This document shows positions 35,637 to 44,985 of a stretch of 64,000 bases of DNA, piece by piece. Below the pieces are notes generated by a model. That model saw only the letters and a program-made list of their open reading frames with translations. It had not been told where the DNA came from and did not search any database. This DNA comes from Coprococcus_C hominis (GTDB lineage Bacteria; Bacillota; Clostridia; Lachnospirales; Lachnospiraceae): the NCBI RefSeq assembly GCF_020687505.1, contig NZ_JAJEQT010000001.1; one strand, 5' to 3'. The translations under genes and the position numbers were made by a program. Position 1 is the stretch's first letter. Every line of letters begins with the position of its first letter.

Positions 35637-37061
35637 TTATACTGCTCCGTGCTTCTTATATGGTCTTTCCTCGTTCTTTGTGCTAAGCATATCAAACGCA
35701 GCGATCACACGCTTTCTTGTTGCATCCGGCTCGATAATATCATCGATATATCCACGCTTTGCTGCTGCAAGTGCGCTTGACTGAAGCTCTGTATAAGCTT
35801 TCTTCTTCTCTGCAATGAATGCAACCTTATCAGCTGCCTCTGCAATTTCCTTCTCGTACATGATCTTGACAGCCATCTCTGGATCCATCGTACCAATCTT
35901 TGCACATGGCCATGCGTATACCATATCTGCGCCGATTGCCTTGGAGTTCATGATCGTGTAAGCAGTTCCAAACGCATCGCCCATCACAACGGTTACCTTA
36001 GGTACTGTTGCATCTGCAAATGCGTATGTGAGCTTGGCTGCTGCATCTGCGATTGTTCTCTCGTTTGATACAGTTGCTACAAATCCCTTTGCATTTACAA
36101 GTGTCAGTACAGGGATGTTGAATGCGTCACAGAACTTCACGAAGTCTGCTGCGATATAAGCACCGCTTGTAGAGAGAAGTTCTCCACCGTCAGCTGCCTG
36201 GTTGGCTACACAACCAACTGTCGCACCGTTCAACTTGATCAGTCCAAGAACCATGTCCTTTGCATAATCTTTCTTCACTTCTACGAATACATTGTTATCT
36301 GCGATGTTCTGAAGGACAGCTCTTGCATCCTTTGCAAATCCATCGAGATTTGGAATGATACGGTTCAGATCGTCTGTACAATCGGACTCTGCATCTTCCA
36401 TGTTGTTGTCAGGGAGCATATCCACAAGGCTTCTGATGTTTGCAAGTGTTGTTGCATCATCCTCGAATACACCATCTACGAGAGAAGAATTCTCGCTAAG
36501 GTAAGCAGCAGATGCTGTATCAAGCTTTGCCTGATAGTTTCCATCCAGTGCATTTGGGCTGTTTACGAATAACTTTCCGCCCTCTGCTGTCATAAATGTA
36601 AAGTCTGTAAGTGTTGGAATAAGCGCTGCTCCACCACCGCATGTTCCAAAAATTGCAGTAATCTGTGGGATTACTCCTGACGCAAGTGTCTGCTTCAGAT
36701 AAACCTCGCCGAATGCATTAAGTGCATCGGTTGCCTCCTGCAAACGAAGTCCCGCACAATCGATCAAACCGACTACCGGTGCGCCTACCTTCATAGCCAT
36801 GTCATAAATCTTCGCAATCTTCTTTGCGTGCATCTCACCGATTGCACCACCAAGAACGGTTGCATCCTGGCTGTATACATACACCAGTTTTCCATTGATG
36901 ACACCATATCCAGTAATAACACCGTCTTTTGGAGTATCATTTTCCTGCATGTTGAAGTCCGTATTTCTAGCTGTTACATATGCACCAACTTCAACAAAGC
37001 TCGCTTCGTCAAGCAAAGAAGAAATTCTGTCACTTGCTGACAATGTAAGTTTGTTACTCAT
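35637..37061 (-). CDS. Acyl-CoA carboxyltransferase (methylmalonyl-CoA decarboxylase alpha / 12S transcarboxylase type)
   Basis: A biotin-dependent carboxyltransferase of the crotonase fold, with the two tandem halves of the family: GGAIGEMHAKKIAKIYDMAM and IDCAGLRLQEATDALNAFGEV in the N half, and LGLIKLNGATVGCVANQ, FGTAYTIMNSKAIGADMVYAWP and YIDDIIEPDATRKRVIAAFDML in the C half. At 474 residues it is slightly shorter than MmdA-type subunits (about 510). It is the first gene of a five-gene operon that also has an OadA-type carboxyltransferase, the biotin carrier and both pump subunits. The CoA substrate (methylmalonyl-CoA or malonyl-CoA) cannot be decided from sequence alone. Confidence 0.9.
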   Translation of the reverse strand: MSNKLTLSASDRISSLLDEASFVEVGAYVTARNTDFNMQENDTPKDGVITGYGVINGKLVYVYSQDATVLGGAIGEMHAKKIAKIYDMAMKVGAPVVGLIDCAGLRLQEATDALNAFGEVYLKQTLASGVIPQITAIFGTCGGGAALIPTLTDFTFMTAEGGKLFVNSPNALDGNYQAKLDTASAAYLSENSSLVDGVFEDDATTLANIRSLVDMLPDNNMEDAESDCTDDLNRIIPNLDGFAKDARAVLQNIADNNVFVEVKKDYAKDMVLGLIKLNGATVGCVANQAADGGELLSTSGAYIAADFVKFCDAFNIPVLTLVNAKGFVATVSNERTIADAAAKLTYAFADATVPKVTVVMGDAFGTAYTIMNSKAIGADMVYAWPCAKIGTMDPEMAVKIMYEKEIAEAADKVAFIAEKKKAYTELQSSALAAAKRGYIDDIIEPDATRKRVIAAFDMLSTKNEERPYKKHGAV

Positions 37062-37085
37062 TTTAAGCCCTCCACTTTTATTTAT

Positions 37086-37110
37086 TATGGGTTTTCTGAT
37101 TAGAAACCCA
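37086..37110 (-). promoter_or_regulatory. Leader hairpin upstream of the carboxyltransferase operon
   Basis: TGGGTTT and AAACCCA, with TCT/AGA inside and one bulged base, form a small stem in the 5' untranslated region, between the promoter and the GGAGG. Its role is unknown. Confidence 0.35.
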
Positions 37111-37126
37111 ATTTCTTCCGATTGTA

Positions 37127-37155
37127 ATTGTAAATCTTTTTCCGCCTGAAATCAA
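37127..37155 (-). promoter_or_regulatory. Sigma-A promoter of the carboxyltransferase operon
   Basis: On the minus strand TTGATT (37150-37155) and TACAAT (37127-37132) are separated by 17 nt. It lies about 65 nt upstream of the start of the first gene. Confidence 0.6.
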
Positions 37156-37196
37156 GTCAAAATCACATTCTTTGTCACAGTTTTGCAATAAAAAAG

Positions 37197-37252
37197 AAAA
37201 ATCTGCAAAAAGCCTTAAACATTTATGTTCCATCCGCTTTTTACAGATTTTT
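37197..37252 (-). terminator. Terminator after pgsA
   Basis: AAAAATCTGTAAAAAGC pairs with GCTTTTTGCAGATTTTT with one mismatch. On the minus strand it continues into CTTTTTT. It ends the fhs-folD-rimO-pgsA group. Confidence 0.85.
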
Positions 37253-37262
37253 AAAGCCACTC

Positions 37263-37802
37263 TTATTTTGTTTCAGAAAGCACGTTTTTATTCTTTACCA
37301 GATAGTCGATCAGAGAGATGATCGTCAGCGCCAGCGCCAGATAGATCAGTACATTCTCAATGATATGTACCGTGCTTCCACCGAAGTCGCAAATCAGTAA
37401 GATTACCATGAACATCTGGCAGACCGTCTTGATCTTGCCCCACCAGCCAGCAGCGATCACGATGCCGTTATCCGATGCAACCAGACGAAAACCGCTGATG
37501 ATAAACTCTCTTGCAATAATCACAATTACAACCCACGCCGGAATCCGGTCCAGATCGATCAGCGCGATCATGGCTGAACAGACAAGCAGTTTATCTGCAA
37601 GTGGATCCATGAACTTGCCAAAGTCCGTAATCAGGTTATACTTTCGTGCGATTTTTCCATCCAGCATATCCGTGAGACTTGCCAGACAGAATAACGCAAG
37701 TGCAATCCATTTTCCTCCCGGAATGCCAGGCACCATCAGGGCTACTAAGAAAAATGGTATCATGATCATTCTAAGTATCGTTAATTTATTCGGCAGATTC
37801 AT
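37263..37802 (-). CDS. pgsA: CDP-diacylglycerol-glycerol-3-phosphate 3-phosphatidyltransferase
   Basis: Makes phosphatidylglycerol phosphate in the membrane. The CDP-alcohol phosphotransferase signature D-G-x2-A-R-x8-G-x3-D-x3-D is present as DMLDGKIARKYNLITDFGKFMDPLADK. Several hydrophobic helices are seen. The ATG at 37802 is chosen (AGGAGG 8 nt upstream), giving 179 residues; this start overlaps the end of rimO by 17 nt, implying coupling. Confidence 0.96.
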   Translation of the reverse strand: MNLPNKLTILRMIMIPFFLVALMVPGIPGGKWIALALFCLASLTDMLDGKIARKYNLITDFGKFMDPLADKLLVCSAMIALIDLDRIPAWVVIVIIAREFIISGFRLVASDNGIVIAAGWWGKIKTVCQMFMVILLICDFGGSTVHIIENVLIYLALALTIISLIDYLVKNKNVLSETK

Positions 37803-39141
37803 CGACAATCCCTCCTATCATATCATATGGTCCTACCTCATTGATCCGGACATCTACAATCTGTCCGGACATCAGTTCATAATCACAGTTCACAAACACC
37901 AGCCCGTCCACGCCCGGTGCATCCCGATATGTCCGTCCGACATAGACATCATCGTCAGAAGAATATCCCTCGATAATGACCTGCATGATCTTCCCGACAA
38001 ATGTCTCGTTTTTATCCAAGGAGATCTCCTGCTGCAGCTCCATGATCTCATTACGCCACTGCTCCGCTGTCTCTTCATCGATCTGGTTCTCAAATGTCGC
38101 TGCCGGTGTTCCATCTTCTCTGGAATACGTAAATACACCAACCCTGTCAAGCTCCTGTTCATCTAAGAATGCCATCAGTGCCTCATGCTCTTCCTGTGTC
38201 TCGCCAGGAAATCCTGCAATCAGGGAAGTACGGATTGCGATATCTGGGGCTGCTTCCCGCAGCTTTCCAATCACCGCTTCGATGCTTGCACGATCTGTGC
38301 GCCTGCCCATCCGCTTCAAGATTGCATCCTCGCTGTGTTGCATCGGCATATCAATATAATGCAGAAGCTTCGGCTCCTCCTTGAAGCAGTCGATCAGTTC
38401 GTCATAGATTTCCTCCGGATAACAGTACATCAGGCGAATCCATTTGATTCCATCGATCTTCGCAAGCTCACGGACTAACACATGCAGCCGTTTCTCCCCG
38501 TACAGATCTTTACCATAGCAGGTTGTCTCCTGTGCGACAAGCACCAGCTCCTCGATGCCCTGCGATGCCATATATTCTGCTTCCTTTAAAAGCTGTTCCA
38601 TCGGCACACTCCGGTAATGTCCGCGGATATGTGGGATGACACAGTAGGTACAGAACTTGTCGCAGCCTTCTGCAATCTTTAAGTATCCCATAAATGTACC
38701 CGATGTGATAACCTTGTTCGATTCTGTGATCGTTGCCAGACGGTCGATATCGTCATAGACACTGATTTCTTCTGCATCCTCGATACCATCGCGCGCCTTC
38801 AGCTCCTCGATCACATCTAAAATCTTATCGAAGCTGCTCGTTCCAAGACATGCATCGATCTCCGGGATCTCGTCAAAGATCTCATCCTTGAACCGCTGTG
38901 CCATACATCCGGTCACAATCAGGTATTTTAAGTTCTGCTGTTTGAGCTTCGCCATCTCCAATACTGTATTTACACTTTCCTCCATCGCATCCTTGATGAA
39001 ACTGCATGTATTTACGATGATTGCATCGGCTTCCTGCTCGTCGTTCGTAATATTGTAATTGTGCTTTGCGAGCAGGCCAAGCATTGCCTCGCTGTCGCAA
39101 AGGTTCTTGTCACAGCCAAGTGACACCATCAATATGTTCAT
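37786..39141 (-). CDS. rimO: Ribosomal protein S12 methylthiotransferase
   Basis: A radical SAM enzyme that methylthiolates an aspartate of ribosomal protein S12. The N-terminal UPF0004 domain starts MNILMVSLGCDKNLCDSE (first cluster). The radical SAM motif is AEGCDKFCTYCVIPHIRG, with further GFPGETQEEH. The C-terminal TRAM domain includes IEGYSSDDDVYVGRTYRDAPGVDGLV, which distinguishes RimO from MiaB. Start at the ATG at 39141 (451 residues); a GTG at 39159 would overlap folD. Confidence 0.95.
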   Translation of the reverse strand: MNILMVSLGCDKNLCDSEAMLGLLAKHNYNITNDEQEADAIIVNTCSFIKDAMEESVNTVLEMAKLKQQNLKYLIVTGCMAQRFKDEIFDEIPEIDACLGTSSFDKILDVIEELKARDGIEDAEEISVYDDIDRLATITESNKVITSGTFMGYLKIAEGCDKFCTYCVIPHIRGHYRSVPMEQLLKEAEYMASQGIEELVLVAQETTCYGKDLYGEKRLHVLVRELAKIDGIKWIRLMYCYPEEIYDELIDCFKEEPKLLHYIDMPMQHSEDAILKRMGRRTDRASIEAVIGKLREAAPDIAIRTSLIAGFPGETQEEHEALMAFLDEQELDRVGVFTYSREDGTPAATFENQIDEETAEQWRNEIMELQQEISLDKNETFVGKIMQVIIEGYSSDDDVYVGRTYRDAPGVDGLVFVNCDYELMSGQIVDVRINEVGPYDMIGGIVDESAE

Positions 39142-39148
39142 ATATTTC

Positions 39149-39994
39149 TTATTCCTCACGCTCTGCGGCTTCCACGCAGTTATTCATCAGCATCGCGATC
39201 GTCATCGGTCCTACACCGCCCGGAACTGGTGTGATGGCACCAGCCACCGGTTCCACCGATGCAAAATCAACATCACCGCATAATTTGTTGTTGGCATCTC
39301 TGTGGATACCAACATCGATCACTGTCGCACCGTCCTTCACATACGATGCGTCGATCATCTTCGGCTTTCCGATCGCAACGATCAGGATATCTGCCTCTTT
39401 ACAGATTTCCTTTAAGTTCTTCGTTCTCGAATGGCAGATCGTTACGGTTGCATTCTCACGCAGCATCAGAAGTGCCATCGGCTTGCCTACGATATTGCTT
39501 CTGCCGATCACAACGCAGTGCTTTCCTTCGATATCAATCTCCGAACGCTTCAGAAGCTGGATGATTCCCGCTGGTGTACACGATACGAATCCCGGTCTTC
39601 CAATACACAGGCTGCCAACGCTCTCCGGATGGAATCCATCCACATCCTTCTTCGGAGAGATCGCATTGATGATCTTCTCTTCATTGATGTGCTTCGGAAC
39701 CGGAAGCTGCACTAAGATTCCGTGCACGCCGTCATCCTCGTTTAAATCCTTGATAATAGAGAGAAGTTCTTCCTCGGTTGTCTCCTCCGGAAGTTCAAAC
39801 GCACGTGACTCGATGCCGATATACGCGCATGCCTTCTTCTTATTTCCAACATATACAGAAGATGCCGGATCGTTTCCGACCTGAATGACTGCCAGGCAGA
39901 TATTTTTGCCCTGTGCCTTCAATGCGGAAACCTTCTCTTTTAACTCATCCTTGATCTGCTGGGAGATTTCTTTTCCGTTAATCAATTTTGCCAT
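39149..39994 (-). CDS. folD: Methylenetetrahydrofolate dehydrogenase / methenyltetrahydrofolate cyclohydrolase
   Basis: A bifunctional enzyme interconverting one-carbon tetrahydrofolate derivatives in the cytoplasm. The family blocks are clear: VGNDPASSVYVGNKKKACAYIG (catalytic Tyr-x-x-x-Lys), HGILVQLPVPKHINE, KDVDGFHPESVG, VVIGRSNIVGKPMALLML and GAITPVPGGVGPMTIAML. 281 residues. It shares a pathway with fhs, encoded upstream, but a 309-nt gap with a large palindromic element separates them. Confidence 0.98.
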   Translation of the reverse strand: MAKLINGKEISQQIKDELKEKVSALKAQGKNICLAVIQVGNDPASSVYVGNKKKACAYIGIESRAFELPEETTEEELLSIIKDLNEDDGVHGILVQLPVPKHINEEKIINAISPKKDVDGFHPESVGSLCIGRPGFVSCTPAGIIQLLKRSEIDIEGKHCVVIGRSNIVGKPMALLMLRENATVTICHSRTKNLKEICKEADILIVAIGKPKMIDASYVKDGATVIDVGIHRDANNKLCGDVDFASVEPVAGAITPVPGGVGPMTIAMLMNNCVEAAEREE

Positions 39995-40021
39995 TGTTAT
40001 AATCCGCCTTTCTTTTCAACA

Positions 40022-40292
40022 TTGTACACGGTTCCATATGCCGTGTACAATGCATCTGAATTCATAAATATACGATGTATTGAAACTAAGTAGTTCTAGA
40101 TGCTCCAATATACATACCAAACTCATACGCAACCGCCACCAATTCGCCATCCACGGCTCAATGGTGGCTTGTTTGAACTTCCTGTTCAAACATTGCTGTA
40201 CACAGATGGAGCATCAAAAACTTCTAAGTTTCAAACATATGTATATTTAGAATTCAGATGCATGGTACATATACATATGGAATCGTATACAA
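40022..40292. repeat. 271-bp palindromic element with 86-nt imperfect arms (MITE-like or structured RNA)
   Basis: The left arm (40022-40107) is complementary to the right arm (40207-40292) over its whole length with scattered mismatches. Blocks of identity include TTCCATATG, ATGCATCTGAATTC, TAAATATAC, TTGAAACT and GATGCTCCA. The 99-nt centre holds two nested hairpins: GCCACCA/TGGTGGC (40135-40168) and GTTTGAAC/GTTCAAAC (40171-40191). The left arm alone also contains TTGTACACGG/CCGTGTACAA. It fills the gap of 309 nt between fhs and folD. No ORF of credible coding character and no clear target-site duplication were seen. Transcribed, it would form a very stable RNA. Confidence 0.8.
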
Positions 40293-40303
40293 ATTGCTAC
40301 TTC

Positions 40304-41974
40304 TTAGAATAATCCGTGTGTCACACCTTCGTCATCCACATAGATGCGCTCTGCAGCGGGAACCTTAGGAAGTCCCGGCATCGTCATGATCGCACCTGTG
40401 ATTGCTACGACAAATCCAGCTCCGGCACTTACATATACCTCACGGATATTGACTGTAAATCCGGTCGGTCTGCCAAGCTTCTTCGCATCATCGGAAAGGG
40501 AATACTGGTTCTTCGCCATGCAGACTGGCATATTTGCAAATCCCATCTCCTCGATCTTTGCGATCGCACGATCTGCCTCTGCAGAATAGGTTACGCCATC
40601 TGCGCCATAAATCTTCTTTGCGATTGTCTCAATCTTCTCCTTGATAGAGAGATTATCTTCATATAATACCTTGAAGTGGCTTTCCTTTGTCTCAAGTGTG
40701 TTGAGCACGGCATTTGCAAGCTCAATACCACCTTCGCCGCCTTTCTCCCATACATTTGCGAGGGCGAAATCACAGCCACGCTTCTCACAGAACTCACGTA
40801 CAAATGCAAGCTCTGCATCTGTATCGGATACGAAACGGTTCAACGTTACAACTACCGGCACACCGTAGAGCTGTAAGTTCTCGATATGCTTCTCTAAGTT
40901 CACGATACCCTTTTCCAGTGCTTCTAAGTTCTCCTCGCCAAGATTCGCCTTTGCCACGCCACCGTTATATTTCAGTGCACGTACCGTTGCTACAAGCACA
41001 ACTGCATCCGGCTTCAATCCAGTCATACGACACTTGATATCGAAAAATTTCTCTGCTCCGAGATCCGCACCGAAACCTGCCTCTGTGATGACATAATCTG
41101 CAATTTTAAGTGCGGTCTGTGTTGCACGGACAGAGTTACAGCCATGTGCGATATTCGCAAATGGACCACCGTGTACAAGTGCTGGTGTATGCTCTAATGT
41201 CTGGATCAGATTTGGTTTGATCGCATCCTTCAAAAGCGCTGTCATCGCACCGACACACTTGAGTTCACCAGCTGTAACAGGCTCATTATCTACATTATAA
41301 GCAACGATAATTCTTGAAAGACGCTCCTGCAGATCCTTGATATCTATTGCCAGACAGAGGATTGCCATGATCTCTGAAGCAACTGTGATAACGAATCCAT
41401 CCTGACGCATCACGCCGTCGCCCTTCTTACCCATACCAACGATAATGTTACGAAGCACACGGTCGTTCATATCCAGGCAACGCTTAAATACGATACGCTT
41501 CGGATCGATGCGGAGTGTATTTCCCTGATGCATATGGTTATCCATCACGGCTGCAAGCAGGTTATTTGCAGATGTGATTGCATGGAAATCACCTGTAAAA
41601 TGCAAGTTTAAGTCTTCCATTGGTACGACCTGGGCATATCCGCCGCCGGCTGCTCCGCCTTTGATACCAAAACATGGCCCAAGAGATGGCTCACGCAGTG
41701 CAATGACCGCCTTCTTTCCAAGCTTGCACATTGCCTGACCAAGTCCTACGGTTACTGTTGTCTTTCCCTCTCCTGCCGGAGTCGGGTTGATTGCTGTTAC
41801 CAGAATCAATTTACCATTCTCATTATTCTTTACAGACTGCATGTACTCATCGGAAATCTTCGCCTTGTACTTACCGTACATCTCGATATCATCCTCCGAC
41901 ATACCAAGCTTTGCTGCCACGTTCTTAATTGGTTCCATCTCTGCCTGCTGTGCGATTTCAATGTCTGTTAACAT
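40304..41974 (-). CDS. fhs: Formate-tetrahydrofolate ligase
   Basis: Activates formate with ATP and tetrahydrofolate to 10-formyl-THF; a key enzyme of acetogens and purine metabolism. 556 residues. P-loop-like ITAINPTPAGEGKTTVTVGLG, then REPSLGPCFGIKGGAAGGGYAQV, GGPFANIAHGCNSV and VNIREVYVSAGAGFVVAITGAIMTMPGLP. AGGAGG precedes the ATG. It starts 23 nt after the SpoIIIE/FtsK gene ends, so read-through from that gene is likely. Confidence 0.98.
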   Translation of the reverse strand: MLTDIEIAQQAEMEPIKNVAAKLGMSEDDIEMYGKYKAKISDEYMQSVKNNENGKLILVTAINPTPAGEGKTTVTVGLGQAMCKLGKKAVIALREPSLGPCFGIKGGAAGGGYAQVVPMEDLNLHFTGDFHAITSANNLLAAVMDNHMHQGNTLRIDPKRIVFKRCLDMNDRVLRNIIVGMGKKGDGVMRQDGFVITVASEIMAILCLAIDIKDLQERLSRIIVAYNVDNEPVTAGELKCVGAMTALLKDAIKPNLIQTLEHTPALVHGGPFANIAHGCNSVRATQTALKIADYVITEAGFGADLGAEKFFDIKCRMTGLKPDAVVLVATVRALKYNGGVAKANLGEENLEALEKGIVNLEKHIENLQLYGVPVVVTLNRFVSDTDAELAFVREFCEKRGCDFALANVWEKGGEGGIELANAVLNTLETKESHFKVLYEDNLSIKEKIETIAKKIYGADGVTYSAEADRAIAKIEEMGFANMPVCMAKNQYSLSDDAKKLGRPTGFTVNIREVYVSAGAGFVVAITGAIMTMPGLPKVPAAERIYVDDEGVTHGLF

Positions 41975-41997
41975 ACTCTTTTGTCCTCCTGACTCCC

Positions 41998-44868
41998 TTA
42001 TAAATATTCCTCTACATAATTTTCAAATTCTTCCATGCTCATAAGCACCTTCCGTGGCTTCGTCCCCTCTTCCGGACCGACCACACCAGCTTCGGAAAGC
42101 TGATCCATAATACGTGCTGCACGGTTAAATCCGATTTTATATACTCTTTGCAACATACCGATGGATGCCTTATCTTTCCCGATAATAAACTTCCCGGCAT
42201 CTACAAAGTAGTCATCATATTCCGGTTCTGCAGACGATGTGCCACCGCCAGAACCACCGACCTTTGTGTTTGCAATCTCATTTGAGATTGACTCATCGTA
42301 AGTCACCTCTCCGCTTTCCTCCTTCAGGAAGTCCACGACATCTGCTATCTCATCATCCGACAGGAATGCACCCTGTACACGTACCGGCTTCGGATAACCC
42401 GTTGGATAGAATAACATATCACCTTTACCGAGCAGCTTTTCTGCTCCATTCATATCGAGAATCGTTCTCGAATCCACACCCGAGGATACGGTCATCGCGA
42501 TTCGGGATGGCACATTCGCCTTAATCAGTCCCGTAATGACATCCACCGATGGTCTCTGCGTTGCAATTACCAGATGAATACCCGCCGCACGTGCAAGCTG
42601 GGACAGACGCACGATTGCATCCTCCACTTCTCCATGCGCTACCATCATCAAATCTGCAAGCTCGTCGACGATGATCACGATCTGTGGCAGCTTCTTTAAG
42701 TCTTCGTTACCCTCTTCCGAGCCTGTCACTGCCTTTACCTTTTCGTTATAGCCCTGCAGATTCCGCACATTATACTGTGCAAATAACTGGTAACGATTTG
42801 TCATTTCAAGTACCGCCCAGTTCAGAGCGCCTGCCGCCTTCTTCGGATCGGTCACAACTGGAATCAGCATATGTGGGATTCCATTGTAGATACTCAGCTC
42901 TACCTGCTTTGGATCGACCATAATCAGCTTCACATCATCCGGCTTTGCCTTATATAAGATACTCATGATCAATGTATTGATACAGACCGATTTACCAGAA
43001 CCAGTCGCACCTGCGATCAGCAAATGCGGCATCTTCGCGATATCTGCCACAACCACCTGTCCGCTGATATCCTTACCAACTGCAAATGCAATGTTGGACG
43101 GGAACTTCTGGAAGTTGTCTGATTCAAGCAGATCGCGGAAAAATACAGGCTGGCTCTCCTTGTTCGGCACCTCGATACCTACTGCCGGCTTGCCCGGAAT
43201 CGGTGCTTCGATACGGATATCTGCCGCCGCTAGATTCAGCTTGATATCATCCGCCAAGTTTGTGATCTTCGATACCTTCACACCCTGCTCCGGCTGTAAT
43301 TCATACCGGGTAACGGATGGGCCGCAGCTGTAATCCGTTACCGTGACATTGACGCCGAAGTTTTCGAGTGTACTCTTTAACTTCATCGCTGTCTCCCGGA
43401 CGGACGCTTCGTTTGACTTCGTACCCTTTCCCTTGCCGCTCTTCAAGAGCTTCAACGGTGGGAATTTGTATTCCTTGATTGGTTTTTGTTCACTGTTTTC
43501 CTGAATTGTCTCTGCAATCTGGTCACGTTCCGAAAGCATCTCCTGCTCGGATTCCTTCGTCTTCCTGCGCTTTCTCGTCGCTGCTTCGGTCACTGGAGCC
43601 TCGTCCGCATCCGGCACGGAAACATCTGCGGTGTCCATCTGTTTTTCTGCTGCACGCGACGTTCTCTTCGTATGTACCGGTTCCAATGTATCCGCAGCCG
43701 TCTCATCATAAGCAGAAATATCAGCACCTGTCTGTGCGTTTTCCTCCTGCCACATCTGATCTGTGATTGTCGTTTCCTCCTGTGCGGCTCCGTTTGCATA
43801 ATCTGGGCGGTCAAAGAAATCCACCGTCTCTTCCTTCGGTGTATCCGGCACAGGTGGGATATCCGCTTTCGCACTGCGAAGTTCTGTCACACCGCTTTTT
43901 TTCTTTTTCAGCAGCGACAAATCTACATACCCCTCTGAGACATCCTTGGCATCCTGCAAGGTCAGATTCGGATTGAACAGATCTTCATGTGGAAGCGGTT
44001 TTAACTCATGAACCTCTTCCCCCTCGACCTTCTTATTTTTGACTTTCTTCTTTTTCTTCTTCACTGGTACAGCCGGCTTCTCCTGCTCCACCTTGATATT
44101 ATCCAATTTTGTTCTGCGCTTTGCCTCAAGTGCTGCCTCTGGATCAATCGCTTCCTCGTCATCATCCTCATACAGCGCATTGTAACGATTCTTGAACTGT
44201 GCAGACCGCTCCTTTGCAAAATTGATCAGCGACACATTCATTACGACGATGATTCCAATGATGATCAAAAGTGCAATCACAATGATCGCGCCCGGTTTTC
44301 CAATCAGATTGTACAGTACAACGAGCAATCCACCTAAGATAAATCCGCCGCCCTTCTTTTCCTGTGCCCCCTGATCATACAGAAGCTTCGCCGTCATATG
44401 ATCGGCACCAGCCGTAAGCTGGAAGATAAATGCTGCTGCAACAATAAACAGTCCTACACAGAGTACGCGGTTTACGACTGCTTTTTTTGCACCGTTTGAA
44501 AGCAGAAATGCCTCTGTCAAAAAGATGTATAACGGAAGCACATATTCCACAACACCAAACAGTCCAAACATAAACTTCGCAAAGAAATTTCCTACAACGC
44601 CGCACCAGCCAAAGTTGCTGATAAAGAAAAATGTACAAACTGCCAGACAGATAAACAGATGGATTTCATTCTTCCGTGCCTGTTCCTGCGCCAGCTGTGC
44701 TTTTGTCTTTCTTCCTCCTGTACGGGAAGCGGACGCCTGTCTGGACGACTGTGAAGATCTTGCTTTCTGTGGTGATCTTGCCGTCGATGTCGAACGGCTG
44801 GCAGTCGTTTTACTTCTCGTATTCGATTGTGAACCTTTATTATATGTACTGTTGTTTCCCGTTGCCAC
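41998..44868 (-). CDS. FtsK/SpoIIIE family DNA translocase
   Basis: A membrane-anchored motor that pumps chromosomal DNA through the closing septum during division or into the forespore. Several hydrophobic segments lie in residues about 47-210, followed by a charged linker of about 290 residues. The motor has Walker A (IAGATGSGKSV), VDPKQVELSIYNGIPHML, and Walker B (IVIIVDELADLMM). A C-terminal gamma winged helix (SIGMLQRVYKIGFNRAARIMDQL) is present. I use the GTG at 44868 (AAGGAG 8 nt upstream), giving 956 residues, slightly longer than SpoIIIE. The neighbouring tepA-like gene is also next to spoIIIE in Bacillus, supporting the SpoIIIE assignment. Confidence 0.95.
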   Translation of the reverse strand: MATGNNSTYNKGSQSNTRSKTTASRSTSTARSPQKARSSQSSRQASASRTGGRKTKAQLAQEQARKNEIHLFICLAVCTFFFISNFGWCGVVGNFFAKFMFGLFGVVEYVLPLYIFLTEAFLLSNGAKKAVVNRVLCVGLFIVAAAFIFQLTAGADHMTAKLLYDQGAQEKKGGGFILGGLLVVLYNLIGKPGAIIVIALLIIIGIIVVMNVSLINFAKERSAQFKNRYNALYEDDDEEAIDPEAALEAKRRTKLDNIKVEQEKPAVPVKKKKKKVKNKKVEGEEVHELKPLPHEDLFNPNLTLQDAKDVSEGYVDLSLLKKKKSGVTELRSAKADIPPVPDTPKEETVDFFDRPDYANGAAQEETTITDQMWQEENAQTGADISAYDETAADTLEPVHTKRTSRAAEKQMDTADVSVPDADEAPVTEAATRKRRKTKESEQEMLSERDQIAETIQENSEQKPIKEYKFPPLKLLKSGKGKGTKSNEASVRETAMKLKSTLENFGVNVTVTDYSCGPSVTRYELQPEQGVKVSKITNLADDIKLNLAAADIRIEAPIPGKPAVGIEVPNKESQPVFFRDLLESDNFQKFPSNIAFAVGKDISGQVVVADIAKMPHLLIAGATGSGKSVCINTLIMSILYKAKPDDVKLIMVDPKQVELSIYNGIPHMLIPVVTDPKKAAGALNWAVLEMTNRYQLFAQYNVRNLQGYNEKVKAVTGSEEGNEDLKKLPQIVIIVDELADLMMVAHGEVEDAIVRLSQLARAAGIHLVIATQRPSVDVITGLIKANVPSRIAMTVSSGVDSRTILDMNGAEKLLGKGDMLFYPTGYPKPVRVQGAFLSDDEIADVVDFLKEESGEVTYDESISNEIANTKVGGSGGGTSSAEPEYDDYFVDAGKFIIGKDKASIGMLQRVYKIGFNRAARIMDQLSEAGVVGPEEGTKPRKVLMSMEEFENYVEEYL

Positions 44869-44985
44869 GGTATGCACTCCTTCTCTTTTCCCTCATTCTC
44901 CGATTATGACAGACATTTTTCTAAATGTAATCACCCATATGGCAGTCCGTATCCATATACAAACCGCCACACGGGTATATTTATG

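Noticed and set aside
39995..40303. Tetrahydrofolate riboswitch before folD
   Set aside because: The spacer is dominated by the symmetrical palindrome, and I could not see the conserved core of the known folate riboswitches.
40100..40312. Plus-strand ORF of 70 codons
   Set aside because: It lies inside the palindromic element and only reflects the lack of stop codons there; no ribosome-binding site.
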